Part shown: piece by piece, positions 54,616 through 63,978 of the stretch
Numbering within the stretch: position 1 is the first letter of the stretch
Layout of the letters: each line of letters starts with the position of its first letter
NCBI GenBank assembly: GCA_007922195.1
Contig: ML681989.1
Location: forward strand, 50,693,010 to 50,757,009
Length of the DNA stretch: 64,000 bases
Direction: 5' to 3'
Source of the DNA: Podocnemis expansa
Lineage: Eukaryota > Chordata > Testudines > Podocnemididae
Program-made: the position numbers and the translations under genes
Notes under the pieces: model-generated
The model's database searches: none
The model's input: the letters and a program-made list of their open reading frames with translations, nothing else
Told to the model about the DNA's origin: nothing

Positions 54616-55030
54616 CAGCATGTTGCAGGTTGGACCCTGATGGTTCCCTCCCAAATGCTGTGGACCTGGACCAAAGTTTGGACAGGGGACAAGACCTCTA
54701 TGCAGTGGAGGCTGATCCCAGGGCCTCACCAGCGTGTTGCAGTTTGGACCCTGCTGGCTCCCTACCTGGAATAGTGACACGGGAATCAAGCGTAGAATGG
54801 GGAACAGGAATCCTACCTGGGAGAGGCTGACTCTGAGGTTGTACCGGCATGTTGTGGTTTGGCCCCTGCTGGCTCCCTTTCTGAAGCGGCAGCCCTGGAG
54901 CTGGATGTGGGCCAGGAACTGGAACCCTATACAGGGGAGGTTGACTCAAGACCTGTACTGGCGTGTTGTGGTTGGGACCCTGCTGACCAGGCCCCACATG
55001 AGCTGCCACTAGGTCAGGACCTGGGCTGAG
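54616..55030 (+). repeat. Coding-type tandem repeat, 114-115 bp (38 residues) per unit
   Basis: The block CRGCRTGTTGYRG starts units at 54616, 54730, 54845 and 54959, spacings of 114, 115 and 114 bp. In the open frame each unit reads PACCxLDPAGSLP followed by an acidic LDxGQxLxP-like part; the last unit ends LACCGWDPADQAPHELPLG and then a stop at about 55028. A period close to a multiple of three suggests the array expanded while still coding. Confidence 0.7.
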
Positions 55031-55325
55031 ACACAGTGGAGTTGGGTCTGGCAGCAGCCACCCACTTCCTGCATAAATGAGGAAGCTCTTCTTTCCACAC
55101 CCTTAGAACTTTGCTCTTTTTTTGTTTTCATAGAACTATTGTATTTTGTCTGCCTGGCCCCCCTGCAGGGCCAAGGACAGTAACTGTTTCTGTCTCCCCT
55201 CAGGGGGGCAGAGACAATCGCCTCCGTCCGCCTATGGCCATACAAGATTGAATGCCTGCCGAGGGATGTGGTAGCGCAGAAAGACCTATTGGCGGGTGCC
55301 CTATAAGGAGGCAAGGGCACTTAGC

Positions 55326-56360
55326 CCATGGGTGCCTGGCTTACATCTACCTAAACCAAACAACTCTGATATACTCCCTTAAATCATTTTTTACCCCAAA
55401 CAACTCTAGTGTTCTGCCTTAAACCATTGTTTCTCTCCTACAAAGAACCCCTGTCTAAGTTCAAAAACACTGTTCTGATGTCTGGATCCAAAAGCTGCAT
55501 CAGTTCCACTGAGACTTCACCTTTTCCTTGCTGATTATAGTGGGGGCTCTGCCAGGGCTGGCTCAAAGGGCTGTGGTGCCCTGAGCTGGCTTTTGCTTTT
55601 GGGCCCCTCCCCCATGGGGAGGGGCTGAACCCAGCCTCTGCTCTGGGCCAGCTTGCCCTGCCCCCAGAGCATGGAACAGCTGGCCCAGGGGTGGAGTGGG
55701 CCAGCCCAGAGGCAGGGTTCCTCTCCCGCCACTCCCCTGGGTTGGCTATTCCTCGCTAGGGGCAGGGAGGGCCAGCCCAGAAGCAGGGTGAGAAAGTGGA
55801 ATCTTCCCCATGGGCTGGCCTGCTCCACCCCCAGAGGTGGAGTTGCTGGCTCTGGGAGGGGCAGGAGCATGAGTTTGGCTTCTGGGTCAGCCTGCCCCCA
55901 CCACCAACACAGCACCGTGGCACCCCTAAGACAGTGGCACCCTTAGCCACTGCCTTATTTGTCTCCGGACTGAGCCGGCCCTGGGCTTTGCCTGTCTCCA
56001 GCACTCTGGACCCTAAGCTGAACCTTTGAGCTGCACTGAGTGGTGAGACCTGTCTCCCCCCCACTGCCCAACACACTCTTTTCTTTCATGTCTAATATAA
56101 TTCTCTAAACCTGATTTTTGTAATCACCTGGGGCTAGTTTCCCCCTATACTACAATTGAAACTCAGTAATACTATAACAATTTGGTTTTCTCTGGGTATG
56201 GTTATTAATATTGTAACTGTTTGGGCATTTTTCTTTCCTTTTATAATTATTACTACTAGTATCATAAGTGTTATGTACCTGGCAATAAAGTAACTTTTGT
56301 AATAAACCTGGTTGCCAGATTCTCTCCAAACTTCATTGACTCCTTTGTGTTCTTGGCTTC
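55326..56360 (+). mobile_element. LTR-like retroelement remnant split by a hAT MITE
   Basis: Flanking the hAT element (55553-55983) are sequences that continue each other. The right part contains TTTTCTCTGGGTATGGTTAT, TGTAACTGTTTGGGC, GGCAATAAAGTAAC and TAATAAACCTGGTTGCC, two AATAAA signals in an R/U5-like context. Outer boundaries not fixed. Confidence 0.4.
55553..55983. mobile_element. hAT MITE, CAGGGCTGGCYCAAGG family
   Basis: Starts CAGGGCTGGCTCAAAGG, ends ACTGAGCCGGCCCTG; flanks GGCTCTGC (55545-55552) and GGCTTTGC (55984-55991) match at 7 of 8. Third family member in the window. Internal GC-rich frames are artefacts. Confidence 0.88.
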
Positions 56361-57455
56361 CTCATGTTGCTCTGCAGCAACACTTCTTTTAACTAGCCAA
56401 AGATCCCTCGAATGTCCAAAGATCCTGTAAGGTTTGCTTATTAAGGACGTTACTACTAGAACAATTGTAAGGTGCTAGTAGGGATACCAATGTGCTTAAC
56501 CTGTGGTAAATAAGGGTAACAGCTGGCAAGTGCTGTTTTGACTCACTTAGATACATGCTCAAGTCTAGATCGGTGTTGTGCCAGGGGCATCGAAGGGCTG
56601 CAGCGGAAAGGTGCTGTGTAACCCGGTCTGCTGAGTTAAAGAATGTATAAGGGGTCAGCTGGAGGGGGTCATAGACCCGATCTGCTCAGATGCGCTTTGT
56701 TAATTGGTGAATACATGTATTGTATATATGTGGCTGGTTATTTAAATCTGGGGCTGGAAGAACCCAGTCCTGGGAAGTTTAGGTCCTGCAAGGTAGCTCC
56801 ATTGGGATGGGACTTGCAGAAGAGAGAACTGGGCTCCCTTAATAGAAACACAAGTGACACAAGCAGTTCATTAATAGGATTACAACCCTCTCCCCAAAGG
56901 AAAGTAGCCCTAATAAATGAGCATACCTCAAGTTTATGGGCAAATTTGGTAACAAGCCTTCTATCAGATTACTAGATGTGCAATGGAGAGCTCATTCCAA
57001 GAAAAGAACTATAATGTGATGTCCATGTTTTGGATTAATTACCTCCACAGCCATATTTACACTCAATTTAACTGTAATAATTTAGGTCATGTTTTCTCAT
57101 ACCTGTAACTTTAAAAATAGTGAGGGTTTTTTCATATCCAGCTACACTATATTCTTCCTTCATGAATACAAATCTGACAAGTTTGAAGGTTCATGTTTCA
57201 GAAGTGAAGACCTAGCTCTACTGAAGAAAAGCCTTCACTGACTTCAGTAGGACCAGGGTTTCACCTATTTGTTTGAGAGTTTTTGAAAGAACCCTATAAT
57301 CACTGAATAGTAAGTAAGTAGGATCATGTAGATCCCTTGCTAAGTCTACATGTATGATGTGTTGCTATTACAGAAAACAAACAGCATTCTTTATGGTTCA
57401 CACATCATTAGTAATTATGACACAGCTCAGGTGTGGTTAAGTTCCAAAGTGTCTG
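56361..57455. other. No gene recognised
   Basis: The frame at 56643-56975 (110 codons) has no known domain. Nothing else supported. Confidence 0.4.
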
Positions 57456-57550
57456 ACAAAGTGAGATTTTTCTCCCAGGAAAGCTCATGTGATAAATAAA
57501 TCTGTCACAAGTCTTTAAGTGCCACAGGACTCCTTCCTTTTTTTAGGTGT
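57456..57550 (-). repeat. Fold-back repeat arm
   Basis: AAAGTGAGATTTTTCTCCC, AGCTCATGTGATAAATAAAT, then TTTAAGTGCCACAGGACTCC: one arm of the family at 16236, inverted orientation. Confidence 0.7.
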
Positions 57551-57599
57551 AGTTAAGTTTATCTTTACTTCTACACCTCAAAGAAAAGGCTCTGTATTT

Positions 57600-57765
57600 C
57601 AGGGCCAGTGCTGGGGATTGTGCCCGCCCCCCCGCAGCAGAGCGATGCCTGTGCAGATGAGTGATGCCATCAGGGGACCGCCATGACGCTGTCCCCTTTT
57701 GGTGCCCCTCAAATGCCGGCGCCCCCTGCAATGCAGGGCCTGCTTACCACCTAGTGCCAGCCCTG
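57600..57765. mobile_element. hAT MITE
   Basis: Starts CAGGGCCAGTGCTGG, ends CCTAGTGCCAGCCCTG; flanks CTGTATTT (57592-57599) and CTATATTT (57766-57773) match at 7 of 8. Confidence 0.85.
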
Positions 57766-57773
57766 CTATATTT

Positions 57774-58478
57774 GAAAAATAGTAATTCTGTTGAGGAGCA
57801 ACCCAGAAAATAATCCAGCTCTAGCCTCAAAAATCTGTATTAGCTCTGTTGAGGCAACCGAAATAAAAAAAAAAAGTAGTTATATAAATGTCAAAGTTAG
57901 CAAATATGACTGAATTCATGCACCGAAGAGATCTGTGAAACAAGATGCTATTTAAAAGAATCAAAAACAAACACTCCTCCCCCCTGAAACTGCACTCTAA
58001 AACTTATTTAATTGAAAATTCTTCCAAACCCACATTGCACACCTGAAATTCAAAGGGGTCCAAATGACTTAGTCCAAATGTTAATTTGATACATTTGAGA
58101 TGAGGCAAAGCATGATCATGTCAACCAAAGAGAAAAATGTAACAATCAAAAGTGATTCAAAATAGGATTCAAATGGGAACACCTCCTTAATATTATCTCT
58201 AAGGTATTTGTTGCCACAAATGGTACCATGCACATTCAGAAAAAAAAAAGAAATCCAGTACTGACTTAGTTTCTTTAACTGACACATTAAAACGCTTATA
58301 AGATTATACCAGCTAGAACATATTTTAGAGGGCAAGTTTCCCAAGGTCACAAAATCAAAGGCATTACCTTAATCTGGAGGTTCCTGAGGAAAAATTGGAA
58401 AGTTCCAAATATATCAGTAGTAGTTTAAAGAACATTAACTAAAATGTGGTATCCTTCAGGGCTAAATCTGAATACTTT
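57774..58478. other. No feature recognised
   Basis: AT-rich DNA with A-runs; the 89-codon minus frame at 58081-58350 has no known domain. Confidence 0.4.
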
Positions 58479-58933
58479 GCTATGTCTACATGGCTCTTTT
58501 ATTTTGAAATAACAGTCATTATTTTGAAATAAAAGAAATTAGGTCTACACGATGTTTTCTTGTTTTGAAAGGATGGATCCCGTCCTTTCGAAATAAGAAT
58601 CGTCATTTTGCAAAAGTAAAACCTGCCCCCCCCCTCGAAACGGCCGTTATTTTGGAAGGGACATTTCAAAATAACGCCGTTTAGACCTGTTCTTTTGAAA
58701 CAACACTGTGTAGACCTGTTGTTTCGAAAGAACTGTTCGAAACAACAGGTCCAAATGGCTTTATTTCAAAATAACCATTTTGAAATAACAGCCGTTTGGA
58801 TTGCAGGCCTTCCCTTAATTCAAATTACCATTTTGTTAATTCCGATTAATTTATTTTGAAATAAGGATTTATTTCAAAATAATTCATTTCGAAATCCTTA
58901 TTTTGAAATAACAGTTCATGTGTAGATATAGCC
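58479..58933. mobile_element. PIF/Harbinger MITE, TTTCGAAA family
   Basis: Left end GCTATGTCTACATGG, right end CATGTGTAGATATAGCC. The interior is an array of TTATTTTGAAATAA and TTTCGAAA palindromes (intact TCGA near 58590, 58636, 58726, 58738 and 58889). It shares motif type with the MITE at 80 and the element at 60593 but not their flanking text. The flanking triplets do not match. Confidence 0.8.
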
Positions 58934-59204
58934 ATGATGTGTTTGCAGTCTACGTTGAAGTGAATTTTGCATGGATTTAATGTGAAAATATTTTTGCATT
59001 GATTCTTGCTATTACTGGATCTTATAATGCATAGTTACATTAACTTTACTTAATTTTATGTTCTTCAAGTCTTGTATCAAAGAAGAGACTCTTAATAAAT
59101 CCATAATTATTAAACTGCAAGTTCATGCACTACCACTACATAACCTATTTCATTCAATAGCTTTTAAAAACAGCATTGTATAAGTTACTCTATTTAATTT
59201 TACA

Positions 59205-59720
59205 TATTAGAATAATAGAATCAGAGGGTTAGAAGGGACCACAAAGGTCATATAGTCCAGTGTGTCTCAACCTTTAGGTGTTGTGAACTTCACTTCACAT
59301 GGAACACTTGATGAAAGTGTTCTTGGCGGGGGGGGGAACTAGTAACAGTGACAGGAGATTTAAAATGCCCCAGCCACAGCACCCCTCCAAGGAGTTTATC
59401 AATGTTTCCTGCCACCTGTCTGGAAGTTTAGCTGTGACTAGGGTATTTAAAATTGCTTCTTTCTCTCTCCTAACTCAGCCCCCCAACTGGGAGGGGTCGG
59501 GGGGGGGGGGGTCATGAAACACTTACACTATGCCTTTGACGCACCACTATTCCACTGAACACCAGTTGAAAAACACTGAGCTAGTCTAACTGCCACAGAG
59601 ATGTTAGCTTTGTTGTATCAAACCATTCAAGACAGATAGCTATCTAGCCTCTTTTTCAAAACCTGAAGTGAAAGAGCTTCCGCAATCTCACTATTCTAAG
59701 CAAACATATTGCTCCTTTTA
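59205..59720 (-). mobile_element. CR1 LINE 3' end split by a hAT MITE
   Basis: AATAGAATCAGAGGGTTAG and AAGGGACCACAAAGGTCAT form the CR1 3' tail on the minus strand; after the hAT MITE the copy resumes with CTAACTGCCACAGAGATG and AGAGCTTCCGCAATCTCAC to about 59720. Confidence 0.75.
59258..59578. mobile_element. hAT MITE nested in CR1
   Basis: Ends CAGTGTGTCTCAACC and GTTGAAAAACACTG; flanks ATATAGTC (59250-59257) and AGCTAGTC (59579-59586) match at 6 of 8. Contains two G-runs. Confidence 0.78.
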
Positions 59721-60589
59721 CCAGAAGTGAGTGGTTCTCTTCTGGTCTCTTTTAACACCAAGAATTGGAGTGGTGACAGGCTTATCCTCCAAAATACCAT
59801 TTCCTCACAACTCGCAGCGTTTAAAATATTGATTACGGCTTTATCCTTCATAGAGAAACCAAAGGTGTTATTTTTCCCCTGTGAAGCCAATTCTGCCATA
59901 TTCTAAAGCATGCAAGTAAACAAATCCTTCTTTGCCATTGATAAAAAGAGAAAAGCAAACAGGATGCTGTACACCAGGCTTGTTGCCACCTCCCAGAAAT
60001 GTTCAGGGCACAGCCCCCTCCTTCCCTGCAACTGTCTCCCAGCCCTGATCCAGGCCTTTTCCAGCTCTGATCAGGCTCACAAGCCCTGGCTGCTGGCCAG
60101 CTCATGGGCCTGAGCGGCTGCCAGCCCCAAGCAGCAGTCCCAGCCAGCTCATGGGACCTGATGTAACTCTGGCCCTGGCCCCAAGGGCTGACCCAATCTG
60201 CTGAGGCACCACCAGGCCCTGGGTGCCAAGTTAGCCTGCTGTACCGCTGCACATGTGGGAGCTTAGGCTGGAGTTCAGGACTTGGGGTATTGGCTGGGAC
60301 AGTGGGGCCTGTGGCCCCACCCCACATGCCTGGAGCTGGCAAAGCCCCGATGTATATTATGAGTGAATGCATCCCTATATTTAAACCCCACATCATATCA
60401 TCATAATTTTTGCCCTAAATACATCTTGCGGTACCAAATGAAAACCAATAATTTGCTGATCAATAACACCATGATGAAATGCATATAGCAACGTTATATG
60501 TAAAGTCATGAACGTAAGCTGAAGTTACGACTGAAATGTGTCACCCAATAAGTTGGCAGAGGTTGTGTCACTCTCCCTGTCTGGGTCAC
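59721..60589. other. No gene recognised; GC-richer patch
   Basis: The part at 59990-60330 is GC-rich and yields a 182-codon minus-strand frame (59848-60396) with no known domain and a composition-driven sequence. Confidence 0.4.
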
Positions 60590-60612
60590 TATGGCTGTGT
60601 TCTCACAGCCCT

Positions 60613-60837
60613 CTTATTTCGAAACAACAGAGGTTGTTTCGAAATGAGATTTAGGCTGTTCCAACGACGCACGGTTGTTTCGAAACAACGATTCCCGTTG
60701 TTTCGAAACAACCGCGTCGTTTCGAAACAACTTAAACCTCATGCGGCATCGAAACAACGGTTGTTTCGAAACAAGTTGTTTCGAAACAACTGTTTGCGAA
60801 CACGTTGTTTCGAAACAACGATTGTTTCGAAACAACC
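60613..60837. promoter_or_regulatory. Subterminal palindrome array (GTTGTTTCGAAACAAC)
   Basis: Nine TTTCGAAA cores in about 225 bp, several as the full 16-bp palindrome GTTGTTTCGAAACAAC, adjacent to the left terminus and upstream of the Myb-like gene. Such arrays are plausible binding sites for the Myb-like protein or transposase and may also serve as promoter elements; that role is inferred. Confidence 0.7.
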
Positions 60838-60934
60838 GCCGGACCTTCCTCCCAGGGTGCCCAGCACCCTGGGGAACAGGAAGTTCCAGTCTGGGCGTGC
60901 CTGTCAGGCAGCGTGCCCGCCGTGAGACAGGCAC

Positions 60935-62653
60935 ATGGCCTCACAGGCAGCCTCCTCCGCGGGGGGGCGCCGCAGGGCCCCAGTTTGGACCCGGGAGGAC
61001 ACCCTGTGCCTCCTGGGGGTCTGGCAGCGGCCGGACATTTACGCTGACATCACGGCGGAGATGTCCGCCGCTGGCCACCCCAGGACCCTGGAGCAGGTCA
61101 GGAATAAAATAAAGATCCTGCGCCAGGATCACTCACGGTCCCGGGAGGCCCGGGAGCTGCAGGGGGCAGGGAGCTCCACCACCTGCCCCTTCTATGAGGA
61201 GCTGCACCAGTTCCTGGGGCCAGAGCCCAGTGGCCACCCTGCAGAGGCGGTGGATACCGGGGAGCCCCTGAGCCCCTCATCTGGCACCGAGGCCCACACC
61301 TCGGATGTCTCTGTTGGGGGGCCTCCAGCCACGCCACCGCCATCTGTGGTGGGGCCCACCAGCAGCAGCCCGGAGCTCTTCCCGAGGCCTGACCCGGACA
61401 CCAGCGGGGAGGACCAGGGGCCGACCACCGCCCCTGGGTCCGACGTGGAGCCCGGGACATCGCGCTGGACGGCCAGATCCCCCGTTGGTAAGTACCCCCC
61501 CCGAGGCACACAGGGCTGGGCCTGTCCAGCAGGCCCCAGGCAGCGGGGGGGCAGGGCTGGGTACCAGGGCAGGTAGGGCACAGGATTGGTGGGTGCAAAG
61601 GCACCCCCGTGGTCACAGGGCCCATGGGGACGGGTGGCACCGGGCGCACAGGGGCCCGTGCACCTGGTGGCAGTGGACAGGTCCTGGCCGGCGGAGGGGT
61701 GACCACATCCTGGGTGGGGTGGGGAGCATGCAGGCCACACCGCTGGCCGGGAGCTGTGGGAGGCCCCCAAGGACAAGGTGCGTCCCAGCCCAGCTCACCC
61801 CTGTGGGCACGACCAATGGGCGTGCCCCCCAGGGAACGGCCCCCAGGTGGCAGGCAGGGGGAGGACACGATCACCTTCGTGCGGTCCTGTGCCCCTGGCC
61901 AGACCCTGAGTCCTGGTCCGGCAGGCTGTGTAAGCCACAGGGGTTTCCCAGGCATCAGCCCGGATGGGTGGAAGGGGCCTGCACTGCCATAGACCGCCCA
62001 GGCCCCGAAGGCCACCCCAGCCGGACAGCATCGCCGCCCGGTGTCCCCCGGTGTCCCCCGCCGGGTACCGCCCTGGCCTCATCCCCGGACCTTGGGGACC
62101 GGGAACCCCACCTCTGGGCACTCCCCCATGGGATCCCGGGGCCCTCTGGCGGTCAAGGCAGGGGTGTGTGCAGTGGACAGGCACGAACAGACAGGGTCAA
62201 CAGGCGACAGGGGCTGACTGTGTCTTGTGCTTCCCTCCTGCAGGTCGCAGGTCCGCCAGTGGCCAGATGCTGCCACCATCGGCACCCGGACGCCCAAGCC
62301 CCGGAGCACGCCACAGGCAGCGGAGGGCTCCAAGGACCCGCCTGCAGCTCCTCGAAGCCCTGGAGGGCCTGGGCGAGACGATGGAGGCCTCCGCCCAGGC
62401 CTGGCGGGAGGAGCAGCGCCAGCGCCTAGACCGGCTGCTGGCAGTGGAGGCCGACCTGGCCAGTGCCCTAGGCCGCCTGGCCGACGACCTGCCAGCTGCG
62501 GTTCGGGATCTTGCGCAGCGGCTGCCGCCACCACCACAGGCCCCAGGGAGCCCACCGCCCGGACCTCCCCAGAGGCGACGCCGCAGGGACAGCAGCCGTG
62601 GGCGCGGCCGGGGTGCGCCACCCCCCCCCGGGCCACCCCCGGGTCCAGCCTGA
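60935..62653 (+). CDS. Myb/SANT-like DNA-binding protein of Harbinger (two exons)
   Basis: Accessory protein that, in PIF/Harbinger elements, binds DNA and works with the transposase. Exon 1 (60935-61487) ends at a consensus donor (G/GTAAGT); exon 2 (62244-62653) follows a pyrimidine tract and CTGCAG acceptor. The join keeps frame (553 + 410 bp) and gives 320 residues. Residues 15-95 form the Myb/SANT-like domain, with tryptophans at 18 and 30 (VWTREDTLCLLGVW), the GHPRTLEQVRNKIKILRQDH helix and a CPFYEELHQFLG close. An acidic Pro/Ser linker follows. Exon 2 adds a leucine/arginine helix (LLEALEGLGETMEASAQAWR) and an Arg-rich tail (RRRRRD, RGRGRG), possibly nuclear-targeting or DNA-binding. 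Without splicing the frame would stop at 61576. Intron position matches the decayed copy at 46055. No stops or frameshifts were seen in the coding exons. Confidence 0.82.
61488..62243 (+). other. Intron of the Myb/SANT-like gene
   Basis: 756-bp GC-rich intron bounded by GTAAGTACC and TTCCCTCCTGCAG. It contains long false frames (for example 305 codons on the minus strand, 61098-62015) caused by GC content. Confidence 0.75.
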
Positions 62654-62759
62654 CATCCCCTTTCCCCTGACACCCCCAAAACCCCCTTCCCCTCCCAAGT
62701 TGCTGCCCCCCTCCCTGACACCCCCAAAACCCCCTTCCCCCTTGCCCAACACCACTGTA

Positions 62760-62765
62760 AATAAA
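62760..62765 (+). terminator. Poly(A) signal of the Myb/SANT-like gene
   Basis: AATAAA 107 bp after the stop codon, followed by a GT-rich stretch (GTTGCACCGTTTCTGAGTGT) of the kind found just past cleavage sites. Confidence 0.75.
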
Positions 62766-62797
62766 CCCCTGTTGCACCGTTTCTGAGTGTCAGTCTC

Positions 62798-62803
62798 TTT
62801 ATT
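62798..62803 (-). terminator. Poly(A) signal of the transposase gene
   Basis: On the minus strand AATAAA lies 90 bp past the transposase stop, in the context CCCCAATAAAGAGACTGAC. It is only 33 bp from the opposing signal, so the two transcripts probably overlap slightly or end back to back. Confidence 0.75.
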
Positions 62804-62892
62804 GGGGTTGGTGGACAGTGCGGGTGGACGGGTGGGGGCTGGCCATGGGTGGATGGAGGAGCGGGTGGTGCAGGGCAGGGCAGGCCTGGCCC

Positions 62893-63978
62893 TCACAGGT
62901 CCCCCTCCATGAAAGCGAGCCGGAGGGCATCGCGCACGGCGAGGGCCCGTTGGGAGGGCTGTTCCCTTGTGGGCACGGGTCCTGGCTCCCTAAGGTCCTC
63001 GGCGAGGTGTTCAGCCTCGGCCTCCCACGCTGGCTGAATGGGCTCCCCCCGCAGGTCACAGTAATTGTTCAGGACCACACATGCCCCGATGACGTGTGGC
63101 AGGGCCCTCTCCGCAAGGTGGAGCCGGGTGAGCAGGCACCGCCAGCGGGCCTTCAGGCGGCTGAATGCCCGCTCCACAACCTGGCGGCAGCCGGCCAGGC
63201 GTTGATTGAAAAGCTGCCGGTTCGGGTCCAGGTGGCTGGCGTATGGCCGCATGAGCCAGGGCCTTAAGGGGTAGGCCGCGTCAGCCACGACGAGGACGGG
63301 CACCACGACGCTCCTGAGGTGGATGTCGTGGCGAGGAAAGAGGGTGCCCGCCTCCATGTCCCGGTGGAGGGAGGAGTTCCGGAGCACCCGGGCGTCGTGG
63401 GCCCTCCCTGGCCACCCGACGTAGAAGTTCTGAAAGCGGCCCCGGTGGTCGATGAGGGCCTGCAGAAGCATGGAAGGGTACCCTCGCCGGTTGCGGTACT
63501 CCGCTGCCCTGTGCTCCAGGGCCCTCACAGGGATGTGGGTGGCATCAAGGACCCCCACGCAGTTGGGGAAGCCGAGGGCAGCTATCCCGGGGATGATGTC
63601 GTGGAGGTGTCCTGGGCCCACCAGGCGCCGCATCAGGACCCGGTTGATGGCCCTGGCGACCTCATGCAGGATGGCACAGATGGTGGATCGGCCGACCCCG
63701 AAGAGGTGTGCCACTGCCCGGTGGGACTCCGGAGTGGCCATCTTCCATAGGGCGATGGCCACTCTTTTGTCCACCGGGATGGCACGCCTCATCGGGGTGT
63801 CTCTGCGGTGCAGGTACGGGGCGAGCTCCGTGACCAGGGCAGTGAAGCTGGCCCTGGTCATGCGGAGGTTGCGCCGCCAGTCCTTGTCGCCCCAGGTGCG
63901 CTGGGCGACCCGCTCCCACCAGTCTGGGCTGGTTTTCCGAACCCAGAGCTGGTGGGGCACAGGGGCAGGCAGGTCCAT
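62893..63978 (-). CDS. PIF/Harbinger DDE transposase, intact
   Basis: Enzyme that cuts and joins transposon ends in PIF/Harbinger elements; it acts in the nucleus and is distantly related to host HARBI1. The 361-residue frame has no stops. A helix-turn-helix-like region is at about 85-108 (HRAVAHLFGVGRSTICAILH). The DDE catalytic residues are present: Asp145 in GVLDATHIP, Asp195 in GRAHDARVLRN and Glu269 in VVERAFSRLKARW. Central text GIAALGFPNCVG and YPLRPWLMRPY is conserved with the two relic transposases in this window. I used the ATG at 63978, but the frame stays open upstream to the window edge, so an earlier start or an upstream exon cannot be excluded. It faces the Myb-like gene. Codon use is strongly GC-biased. 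Confidence 0.9.
   Translation of the reverse strand: MDLPAPVPHQLWVRKTSPDWWERVAQRTWGDKDWRRNLRMTRASFTALVTELAPYLHRRDTPMRRAIPVDKRVAIALWKMATPESHRAVAHLFGVGRSTICAILHEVARAINRVLMRRLVGPGHLHDIIPGIAALGFPNCVGVLDATHIPVRALEHRAAEYRNRRGYPSMLLQALIDHRGRFQNFYVGWPGRAHDARVLRNSSLHRDMEAGTLFPRHDIHLRSVVVPVLVVADAAYPLRPWLMRPYASHLDPNRQLFNQRLAGCRQVVERAFSRLKARWRCLLTRLHLAERALPHVIGACVVLNNYCDLRGEPIQPAWEAEAEHLAEDLREPGPVPTREQPSQRALAVRDALRLAFMEGDL

Larger units (their letters stand above)
53760..55325 (+). repeat. Unclassified repeat with decayed acidic, tandemly repeated coding remnant
   Basis: A 1.5-kb GC-richer block with a sharp start (perfect hairpin at 53777-53821) and an end containing GCCTATGGCCATACAAGATT and CCCTATAAGGAGGCAAGG, which echoes the start (TATAAGGAGGCAAGATGG). 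The common GGAGGCAAG near both borders may mark terminal repeats. The central part encodes the remnants at 54223 and 54616. A related block lies at 41945 on the other strand. Confidence 0.5.

Noticed and set aside
60613..60837. CRISPR-like array of regularly repeated palindromes
   Set aside because: The genome is vertebrate, spacing is irregular, and the array is the subterminal region of a Harbinger transposon.
61098..62015. 305-codon minus-strand frame opposite the Myb-like gene
   Set aside because: It overlaps exon 1 and the intron of a better supported gene, and its proline/glycine-rich translation follows from GC content.
61305..62429. 374-codon plus-strand frame reading through the intron
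   Set aside because: It is out of frame with the Myb/SANT domain, ignores strong splice signals and shows only GC-biased composition.
62079..62777. 232-codon minus-strand frame
   Set aside because: Shadow of Myb-like exon 2; no domain, and low-complexity Gly/Arg/Ala composition.
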